Part shown: positions 26,167 to 33,118 of the stretch, piece by piece | Layout of the letters: each line of letters starts with the position of its first letter | How positions within the stretch are numbered: position 1 is the first letter of the stretch | Assembly (NCBI GenBank): GCA_029979005.1 | Contig: JAPOIJ010000040.1 | Coordinates: forward strand, 1 to 33,118 | Length of the DNA: 33,118 bases | Reading direction: 5' to 3' | Source: Planctomycetota bacterium | GTDB lineage: Bacteria; Planctomycetota; Planctomycetia; Pirellulales; Pirellulaceae | Program-made: the position numbers and the translations under genes | Notes under the pieces: generated by a model | What the model saw: only the letters and a program-made list of their open reading frames with translations | Told to the model about the DNA's origin: nothing | The model's database searches: none

Positions 26167-26805
26167 ATGAAGCAGCCTCGATCAGCAAAATCAGTTTTCT
26201 TTCAAGCTTGGGATCAAGAGCGATGGATTCAAATTGTCTTTTTTGCAGTTGTCGTTTCCATTGGCGTGGCTAGTCGGTTTTGGTTAGTTGACTGGCCTAA
26301 TGTTAAACCAGTCGCTGCTTTGGTTTTGTTCAGCGCCTTCTTCTTTCGCCGGGTATCCACAGCGTTGATTGCCTTGTTTCTGATTATGGCGATCAGCGAT
26401 TGGAGTATTGGAGCTTACGACTGGCGCTTGATGGCAAGCGTTTACCTTAGCCTGGCGGTTGCTGCCGGTTTGGGCTGTTGGGTGAAATCTTCCGTGGATC
26501 CCGAGGCAACGTCGCGGATGGGCGTCGGACAGGTCGGGCGATTTGCGGTCTCTTCACTGATCATGTCGACGGTTTTCTTTGCTTTGACCAACGGTGTTGT
26601 CTGGTGGTTTGGTCATTGGTATTCGGCAAGTTGGTCTGGATTGGCCAGTTGCTATGCCGCTGGATTGCCGTTTTATCGGGCGACGATGATCGGCGATTTG
26701 TTTTTCACAGGTGCTTTGATCGGCGGTTACATGGCGATGAATGCGATCTGTACCCGTGCTTCGCTCTGGCAAACTAAAATCGCGATCGCGGTTTCCGACT
26801 CTTGA
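26167..26805 (+). CDS. DUF6580-like integral membrane protein
   Basis: The 212-residue protein has about five or six hydrophobic segments (near 20-37, 46-62, 66-79, 88-104, 123-143 and 173-193). It shows the family-like pattern PNVKPVAALVLF near the start, then AISDWSIGAYD, TNGVVWWFGHWYS, and AGLPFYRATMIGDLFFTGAL at the end. This family resembles small ECF-type transporter S components in length and layout, so a substrate-binding membrane component is a reasonable hypothesis. It starts 194 bp after the DUF4430 lipoprotein gene in the same direction. A small CTCGC/GCGAG hairpin lies 13 bp before its ATG and could influence translation. No ATPase or T-component gene is in the window. Confidence 0.78.
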   Translation: MKQPRSAKSVFFQAWDQERWIQIVFFAVVVSIGVASRFWLVDWPNVKPVAALVLFSAFFFRRVSTALIALFLIMAISDWSIGAYDWRLMASVYLSLAVAAGLGCWVKSSVDPEATSRMGVGQVGRFAVSSLIMSTVFFALTNGVVWWFGHWYSASWSGLASCYAAGLPFYRATMIGDLFFTGALIGGYMAMNAICTRASLWQTKIAIAVSDS

Positions 26806-27138
26806 AGAACGCGTTCGTTTCGATTGGCTGTGAGTGTGGTTGATCTTAAAGAGGAACGAGCAGGGATTACCAAGTACGTTTAAGGGTTGTGTAATTACCC
26901 GCCTCCTGTCGCTCCACTCTTCAGTCTATTTTTCTGACGGTGTTCTTCTCAGTTGCTCGTGTTGATCGCAAGCTTGAGGTTGAGTGATAGCCGAGTGTCG
27001 TAAACGGGGCTCAGTTTAGGAATCGAGCCGAGCGGCGAGTTGGCGGCTGGCTTGAGCAACAAAAAAACCTCCGACGGAATCGGAGGTGTTTAGGAGTCTC
27101 TTTCTGGTCTCGGATTGCAAGCCCGTCGTTGCCAGGGG
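26806..27138. other. 333-bp convergent gap
   Basis: Lies between the DUF6580-like gene (+) and the long exported protein gene (-). It contains the minus-strand terminator at 27061-27087 and a short palindrome GAACGCGTTC just after the + strand stop. I see no terminator for the + strand gene and no coding frame. Confidence 0.5.
27061..27087 (-). terminator. Terminator of the exported HEAT-like protein gene
   Basis: On the minus strand, ACCTCCGA pairs with TCGGAGGT around TTCCG, followed by seven T (27061-27067 as A on +). It lies about 50 bp past the stop codon at 27139. Confidence 0.88.
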
Positions 27139-28812
27139 TTAGTTGGTCGCAGCATCGAGAGGGGCTGCTGCTGCGGGCTCCTTCTTGCCTAGCGCTTTGT
27201 CAATTTTTTTGCTTGCCTCGTCGCACATTTCAGCCAGTTGGTTGGCGACGCTTTTCGGTTCGACTTCCTCATCTTCGTCCTCAGTTTTTCGAGCGTCGAG
27301 GTCGACAATGCCGACGTTGGACTCTTCGAGGAGTGAAGACAATTCGCCGTTCACTTTCTTGATCAGGTCTTTACCGGATTCATCGACCAGCTTAGCCAAG
27401 CCGCCGGTTCCGTCTGCGCCACCAAGGATCTGGGACGTGGTAAGTGCAATCGTTTTGATCCGTCGCCGGAAAACGTTTAGCTGATAAACAGGAAGTTCGA
27501 GAATCTCACCTGCCGGTGTCTCATTGCTTGCTCCTAGGCCACCAGCTCCCGCACCCATGCCGGCACCCATGCCCATACCCATGCCGGAGCCGCCAGTGAA
27601 TTTACCGGAATTACCGCCAGAGCGACCGCCGTCGGTACCGCCACCACCACTGGAGCTAGAGACGGCTGCTCCGCTGGAGTAATCAGTCGGAGAAGCGATT
27701 AGATCGAGGTCCTGGTATAGAATCTGATCGTAAACGAGTTGTTTAATCGCTCCATTGATGGCTTCTGATTCTTGCAGAAGTGCGGAGGAGGCGAATTCGG
27801 CAACCGCTTTGGTTGCTGCGAGGCTCTGGGCAGCGTCAGTACCCGCTAAATTCAGTTTTCCAATGGCCTCCATGGCATCAAATTTAACCCAAAAACCTGC
27901 GTCTTTGGATTGAATTACCGAGACTGCTTTTTCCAGTGTTGTGGCGTTTCCTAGTTCGCCGAGCAGTTGCATTCCGCGCCGTTTCAGCCAGTAGCTAAGA
28001 TCGTCCTGGGCGGGGGCGTCGAGGTATTCGTTACTCTTTCCCGTGAGAAAGGTTTTGTCAGCATCGGTTAGCTGACCGTTCTTGGTGATGTTGTCAATTT
28101 CGACGTGTCGTTGAATTCCAGCAAGCGCTGCAACTTTCAAAAAGGCAGGAAGGTCAGCAGATTTCAAAATGTCACTAAGCGAATCGTAAGCGGACCTGGA
28201 AGGGACTGGGAATTGGGGCGGCAAGCGAACGCCGGGAGTTTGATCCAGCATCCCGATCAAATAAACCATGTTTAGGCGGGCAGCGGGATGAAGTGAATTA
28301 TTTCGGTAAGCTTCCCGAGCCTGTTGAATTGTCAAGTCGATCAAGGCACCGCGGGCACCAGCGCTGATTCTTGGGTCAAAGAAGTCTTTCAGGAATTTCG
28401 CACGCATGTTGCCAAGTTGAGACAGAACGCGATTGTCGATAATTGTCATCGATGGAAACACGTAACCTTTGAGGTATTGCTCCACTAGCGGATTGTCCGC
28501 CGGGCTACCACCGTTGTTGAGGAGTGATCGAATTTTTGAGAGGTCGTCTCGCAGATTTTTCTCGTTGGTCCGGTTTGCTTTTTTGGTTGCTTCCATCTGT
28601 TCTTCGTCGGCGTCGAACGGAGGCAACTGGGTCACATATCGAGGATTCATCGGAATGGATTCGAACTGAGCCAACGCAGACTGGCTACCAACGGCAAGTG
28701 CAAGCACCGCAGTTCCGGCGACGATTGCTTTGATCGTCATATTTGTCAGTCTGGATTGGAAACCGGACGTTAGAGCCGATTTTACGGAGTTCGAAGAACT
28801 GGAAATGGCCAT
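27139..28812 (-). CDS. Exported HEAT-like protein with Gly/Met-rich linker
   Basis: No named family is recognised in this 557-residue protein. It starts at ATG 28812 (GAGG six bases upstream; a start 24 codons earlier is less likely), with a long n-region and a signal peptide hydrophobic core near 30-45 ending in SALAQ. The first 350 residues are helical with HEAT/ARM-like repeats (for example FWVKFDAMEAIGKL, then a similar ALLQESEAINGAIKQL). A low-complexity linker near 390-430 follows, with a run of GMGMGMGAGMG. A helical C-terminal part ends in Lys/Glu/Ala-rich sequence. It is periplasmic or cell-surface by signal peptide. Such proteins are common in planctomycetes, with no known role. A good sigma-70-like promoter and a terminator frame it as a single-gene unit. 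Confidence 0.83.
   Translation of the reverse strand: MAISSSSNSVKSALTSGFQSRLTNMTIKAIVAGTAVLALAVGSQSALAQFESIPMNPRYVTQLPPFDADEEQMEATKKANRTNEKNLRDDLSKIRSLLNNGGSPADNPLVEQYLKGYVFPSMTIIDNRVLSQLGNMRAKFLKDFFDPRISAGARGALIDLTIQQAREAYRNNSLHPAARLNMVYLIGMLDQTPGVRLPPQFPVPSRSAYDSLSDILKSADLPAFLKVAALAGIQRHVEIDNITKNGQLTDADKTFLTGKSNEYLDAPAQDDLSYWLKRRGMQLLGELGNATTLEKAVSVIQSKDAGFWVKFDAMEAIGKLNLAGTDAAQSLAATKAVAEFASSALLQESEAINGAIKQLVYDQILYQDLDLIASPTDYSSGAAVSSSSGGGGTDGGRSGGNSGKFTGGSGMGMGMGAGMGAGAGGLGASNETPAGEILELPVYQLNVFRRRIKTIALTTSQILGGADGTGGLAKLVDESGKDLIKKVNGELSSLLEESNVGIVDLDARKTEDEDEEVEPKSVANQLAEMCDEASKKIDKALGKKEPAAAAPLDAATN
27551..27592. repeat. Low-complexity repeat encoding Gly/Met/Ala linker
   Basis: On the + strand this is an imperfect repeat of gcacccatgcc and cccatacccatgcc units. 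On the coding (minus) strand it gives alternating Gly-Met and Gly-Ala. It is in frame and probably polymorphic in length. Confidence 0.7.
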
Positions 28813-29172
28813 GAATGCCTCAAGTGGGGAAATCGTCGCAATACAAAACTCGATGAACGGGGATTTGCTCCCCGTACCGTACACGGATGTCTATTTCTAA
28901 GATACTCGTTGATCGAGCAAATTGTCAATTTTTTGTGGCTTTTCTGCCCGATGTGCAACGAATGAAGTCCGAATAATTCGTTCGCATTGATTTGGCTTTG
29001 ATCATTGGAAATGCTGGCGTTCGAAATAGTCGAACATTAGTCCGTTCAAATTGAGGTTTCGGAAAAAAACGGTCGTTCCTTATATTCGTTATGTCAGGGA
29101 AGCGAAAAATATCGGCTTCGCTCCCGTCGGTGGACATTATCAAAAGAAGCAAGCGTGAAAGAGGCAAGTCTT
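28813..29172. other. 360-bp divergent promoter region
   Basis: Separates the leftward exported HEAT-like gene from the rightward small exported gene. It contains the leftward promoter at 28899-28928, a hairpin GTTCG-aaatagt-CGAAC (29019-29035), and a TATATT at 29081 that could be a rightward -10 with a poor TTTCGG -35 at 18-bp spacing. No coding frame is evident. Confidence 0.5.
28899..28928 (-). promoter_or_regulatory. Sigma-70-like promoter for the exported HEAT-like gene
   Basis: On the minus strand, TTGACA (28923-28928 on +) and TATCTT (28899-28904) are spaced by 18 bases, close to consensus. The start codon at 28812 lies about 85 bases downstream. Confidence 0.55.
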
Positions 29173-29772
29173 ATGTTGCTGGAATCCAAAAAACTGCGAG
29201 CGATTTTTGGCTGGAGTATCGTTTTTTTTCTGATCTTAAGCGGGATTTCAAGGGCTCAGCAAAATCCATCGAAACTTGAGGTTCAGGATCGAGACGCGGC
29301 AGCCGAGCTCGCTGAAATTGAGGAGTTGAGGCAAAAGCTTGGCGGCGGCGTGACTGAATCACTCGGCGATCTGATTGATCCCAAGGCTGCTCAAAAGGAG
29401 TTTGCCCGCGAATTTAAACGGCTTTCCCAAGAGAGCGGTAAACTGGCTCCGCCAAAATCAAAAACCGATTTACCGAAAAGGTTGATTCCCCTTCCTCGTG
29501 GGCCGTCTCCGGTAAAATCAAGATTGGCTGCCCCTCGGCTTCTCGAACAAGGCCCGCGACCCAAGCCCACGGGCCGTCTGCTCTACCAATCAATTGCTAG
29601 GAAACTCGACGGGATCACAGCAGATTTGGAAGAATCTGGCAATTACGAGGAAGCAGATTCGATGCGAGATATGGCCGAGAGCTATTGGAAAAAGGCTCGT
29701 AAAATAGAGCCGGTTCAAGCAATGTCGGAGCGGTTAGATGGTCCGTTGGGCATCGTTGAACAAAAAAAATAA
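29173..29772 (+). CDS. Small exported protein of unknown function
   Basis: The 199-residue protein begins with a signal peptide (hydrophobic AIFGWSIVFFLILSG, then SRAQQ). The rest is charged and helical: an Ala/Glu-rich segment near 40-60, then a basic, Pro-rich middle near 95-130 and a helical end (LYQSIARKLDGITADLEE, then NYEEADSMRDMAESYW). No family is recognised; the helices look like a single TPR-like or coiled-coil unit. The ATG at 29173 has AAAGAGG eight bases upstream, which favours it over the GTG at 29155. It is divergent from the HEAT-like gene and 358 bp before the pilB-like gene, so it may or may not be linked to the pilus locus. Confidence 0.75.
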   Translation: MLLESKKLRAIFGWSIVFFLILSGISRAQQNPSKLEVQDRDAAAELAEIEELRQKLGGGVTESLGDLIDPKAAQKEFAREFKRLSQESGKLAPPKSKTDLPKRLIPLPRGPSPVKSRLAAPRLLEQGPRPKPTGRLLYQSIARKLDGITADLEESGNYEEADSMRDMAESYWKKARKIEPVQAMSERLDGPLGIVEQKK

Positions 29773-30130
29773 GCTTCCCTTCGTTGCGTTGGTTTTCCTA
29801 ATTTGGCGAATTAATGAGAAAAGCCGTTTCAGAGCGTTTTTGGGGCGAAGAAACCGTATTTGATTGAGCTTATTCCTTGATTAATTGAGGCTAACCGTTC
29901 AGGAGACCGTTATAATTGATCCATGCGGTCTAAATTTCCAAGGGCCGATTGGGGTTTTAGGGGACTGTATCAAAAGATTTGATCAATCCGAGAACTTAAT
30001 CGGATGGGGATTTGATTGACAAGGATGACGAAAATGGATCAATATACAGTTGATTTTAGATAAGAAATAAGGCGTCGCGGTTGATTCAGGTAAAACTGAA
30101 ACAGGCTGCGAATCGAAAGCTCAGCGAGAT
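29773..30130. other. 358-bp leader region of the pilB-like gene
   Basis: Holds a perfect TATAAT (29911-29916) with TTGAGG 20 bases upstream, an over-long spacing, and a better candidate promoter at 30016-30045. A perfect palindrome ATCAAA-aga-TTTGAT (29969-29983) and an inverted repeat ATCCGA/TCGGAT (29986-30005) lie between them and could be protein-binding or leader-RNA structures. No ORF of note. Confidence 0.5.
30016..30045 (+). promoter_or_regulatory. Candidate sigma-70-like promoter for the pilB-like gene
   Basis: TTGACA (30016-30021) and CAATAT (30040-30045) are 18 bases apart. The -35 is consensus and the -10 is weaker. The ATG at 30131 is 85 bases downstream. An alternative -10, TATAAT at 29911, is perfect but lacks a well spaced -35. 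Confidence 0.4.
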
Positions 30131-31855
30131 ATGGCAACAAACAAAATTCAGGGGTTCGTGAAACTCCTTCTAGATTCTGGCGCGATCACCCAAGACCAAG
30201 TCGTCGATGCCGAGAATCTGGCAAAGCAGACCGACCGGGCAGTTTCGCAAACGTTGGTTCAGCTCGGTTACTCAACCGAAGAAGAAGTGATGCGTGCTCA
30301 GGCTGAGCATAACCGCATGGAGTATGTCGATCTCAGTGAGGTCGAGATTCCAGAAATGGTGATCGAGCTGATGCCTGAAGCGGTCGCCCGTGAGAACATT
30401 GTCTTGCCAATGAGCGAAGTCGACGGTGGCCTGAAGGTCTTGATGAGTGAGCCGGGTGACGTTGATACGATTGAGAAGTTGAGGTTCATTCTGAATCGCG
30501 ACGTGACGGTTGCCTTGGCAACACGATCGAGTATCACCTTGGCGATTAACCGCATGTATGGACAGGTCGAGGGTGAATCGGCTGACTCGATCTTGCAGGA
30601 ATTTACAGATACGGCGATCGATTTTACCGAAACGGTTGACGACGACGGCGGTGGTGATGGAAAAGGAGACGAGGAATCGAGTGCTCCGATCGTGCGGCTT
30701 GTTCAGCTCATGATCACCGAAGCGGTGCAGTTGCGGGCGTCTGATATTCATGTTGAGCCGTTTGAGGATCGTGTCCGTATTCGTTACCGAATTGACGGAG
30801 TGCTTCATGAGCGTGATCGCCTCCCGAAGCGTCAATTGGGTGCGATTATCTCCCGTATCAAGATTCTGTCTTCGATTGATATTGCCGAAAAACGCCGCCC
30901 ACAGGATGGACGAATTAAGGTTAATGTCGGTGAAAAAGAGCTCGATCTCCGCGTTAGTATTATTCCGACCAGCATGGGTCAGTCGGCGGTGTTGCGATTG
31001 CTCGATAAGGACAATATTCGAATTGGCGTTCGCCAACTCGGATTTTCCGAGAAGATGTACAAGCAGTTCAATAACCTGATTCGTCGGCCCAACGGAATTA
31101 TCCTGGTGACCGGCCCGACGGGTTCCGGAAAGACGACGACGCTCTATGCGGCTCTAAACGGCCTCAACCGGCCTGACCGAAAAATCATTACGGCGGAAGA
31201 TCCGGTCGAATACTACCTGCCGGGAATCAACCAGGTAGAGGTGAAACATCGCATCGGCCTGGACTTTGCGAGGATCATTCGTTCCATGTTGCGTCAGGCG
31301 CCCAACGTCATTCTTGTCGGTGAAATGCGAGACGCCGAGACGGTTTCCATGGGAATTCAGGCGAGTCTTACTGGACACTTGGTTTTCAGTACACTGCATA
31401 CGAACGATGCGCCCACCGCTGTTACGCGAATGATTGACATGGGAGTACCGGGATATTTGGTGGCCAGTAGTGTGGTCGCGATCCTGGCTCAACGGCTAGT
31501 GAGGACGATTTGCCCCAAATGCCGGGCCCGACACATGCCTGGAGAGGCGGCGATCAAGGAAGCGGGTTTGACGCCAGAGCAGGTCGAAGGTGCGACTTTC
31601 ATGCGAGGGAAAGGTTGTAATAGCTGTCAAAAATCAGGTTTTCGCGGCCGCGTTGGCATTTACGAGATGTTGATTGTGGACTCCAAGGTTCGCGAGATGA
31701 TTTTCGCCAATACACCAGCACAGGAAATTCGAACCTATGCAATGGAGGCGGGGATGACCACGCTTTATCAGGATGGAATCGACAAAGTATTGAAGGGCTT
31801 TACGACGTTCGAAGAAGTCTATCGGGTGGCAAAGCGAACGGAGCAAGATGTTTAG
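30131..31855 (+). CDS. PilB/GspE-type assembly ATPase
   Basis: The 574-residue protein is the AAA+-like motor that powers extension in type IV pili or type II secretion, acting on the cytoplasmic side of the membrane. It has an N-terminal MshEN/GspE N2-like domain (about 1-150), an Asp/Gly-rich hinge near 170-183 and a C-terminal ATPase. Walker A is GPTGSGKT (328-335, K334), the Asp box is EDPVEYYLPGINQ, Walker B is ILVGEMRD and the His box is FSTLHTND. A zinc-binding tetracysteine is complete: CPKC (461-464) and CNSC (496-499), typical of extension ATPases and absent from PilT. A PilT-like retraction ATPase follows, which favours a type IV pilus over secretion, though planctomycete type II-like systems cannot be excluded. 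Confidence 0.93.
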   Translation: MATNKIQGFVKLLLDSGAITQDQVVDAENLAKQTDRAVSQTLVQLGYSTEEEVMRAQAEHNRMEYVDLSEVEIPEMVIELMPEAVARENIVLPMSEVDGGLKVLMSEPGDVDTIEKLRFILNRDVTVALATRSSITLAINRMYGQVEGESADSILQEFTDTAIDFTETVDDDGGGDGKGDEESSAPIVRLVQLMITEAVQLRASDIHVEPFEDRVRIRYRIDGVLHERDRLPKRQLGAIISRIKILSSIDIAEKRRPQDGRIKVNVGEKELDLRVSIIPTSMGQSAVLRLLDKDNIRIGVRQLGFSEKMYKQFNNLIRRPNGIILVTGPTGSGKTTTLYAALNGLNRPDRKIITAEDPVEYYLPGINQVEVKHRIGLDFARIIRSMLRQAPNVILVGEMRDAETVSMGIQASLTGHLVFSTLHTNDAPTAVTRMIDMGVPGYLVASSVVAILAQRLVRTICPKCRARHMPGEAAIKEAGLTPEQVEGATFMRGKGCNSCQKSGFRGRVGIYEMLIVDSKVREMIFANTPAQEIRTYAMEAGMTTLYQDGIDKVLKGFTTFEEVYRVAKRTEQDV

Positions 31856-32240
31856 TGTAGTCCTTATGGGTGGTTATTTCCTGTTTTAAGGCGCTTTTGC
31901 AGTAAAATGGGAAGATTTTTGGACGTCGAGAGGGTGGATGCGAACAATTGGAGCGATCTTCGGATTTATATTTATTCAGTTATTAAGAAGATCTCCATTC
32001 CCTCCTCTTCTCCCTAATAGCCACTAACGACTCACTTATCCTTTCTTGGTCCCAACTCAACGCTTCCCTTGTCCGGATTGAAGCGCGTCCTTCATTGACG
32101 AGACGCTCTTTAGTATCTGGGCGGCAGTAAACTGGAAACAATAAGAACCGGCCCCCTCCTTTAACGCGGGTGCTGGAGTTTGGGTGACGCGGTCTCCAAA
32201 TGGAAATCGGTAAAACAGGAAACGTAAAAGAAAAAGACTT
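31856..32240. other. 385-bp gap between the PilB-like and PilT-like genes
   Basis: Unusually long for a pilus motor operon. The middle is pyrimidine-rich on the + strand (about 31990-32060). I find no terminator and no clear promoter. A 119-codon minus-strand frame (31983-32342) overlaps the PilT start and is not convincing. The message could be continuous, or PilT could have its own promoter here. Confidence 0.45.

Positions 32241-33118
<878 letters not shown>

Noticed and set aside
30272-31036. 254-codon minus-strand ORF
   Set aside because: Lies wholly inside the pilB-like gene, an antisense shadow.

Overview
The window looks like chromosomal core DNA of a planctomycete, most likely in or near the Pirellulaceae. 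The evidence is a PVC-type c-heme fusion protein, two ClpP paralogues next to trigger factor, many long secreted proteins of planctomycete style without recognisable families, moderate G+C and sparsely packed genes. This placement is inferred from gene content, as there is no 16S rRNA. No transposase, integrase, prophage or CRISPR array was found.

Layout. Positions 1-3307 hold the 3' part of a large beta-propeller/HEAT-like/cytochrome c protein, closed by a good terminator. A MazG-like pyrophosphohydrolase follows (3459-3851), convergent with a leftward block (3915-11802). In transcription order that block holds three secreted cyclophilin-type prolyl isomerases in tandem, endonuclease III, a membrane-anchored zinc-ribbon protein with a dead trypsin-like domain, and a dicarboxylate/amino-acid symporter. 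At 12004-15175 are an RsmD-like rRNA methyltransferase and a large exported protein of unknown function, facing a coiled-coil lipoprotein (15205-16191).

Positions 16382-20525 form a leftward protein quality-control block: tRNA-Gly(GCC), trigger factor, two full-triad ClpP paralogues and an OsmC-like protein. Rightward FHA-domain and sigma-70-like genes follow (21036-22713). A leftward FadB/FadJ-type beta-oxidation enzyme and a small membrane protein lie at 22761-25349. Positions 25532-26805 hold a DUF4430-type lipoprotein and a DUF6580-like membrane protein, a plausible binding-protein/membrane-component pair. Two exported planctomycete-type proteins diverge from about 29000. The window ends in a type IV pilus motor locus, with a PilB/GspE-type ATPase and the 5' part of a PilT-type ATPase running off the edge.

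Nothing here is a clear new defence or mobile system. The most interesting signals are the stepwise loss of catalytic residues across the three cyclophilins and their shared C-terminal tail, the pseudoprotease with a zinc ribbon, substituted key residues in RsmD and Nth, the DUF4430/DUF6580 pair, and a strong rightward terminator that no annotated rightward gene explains.
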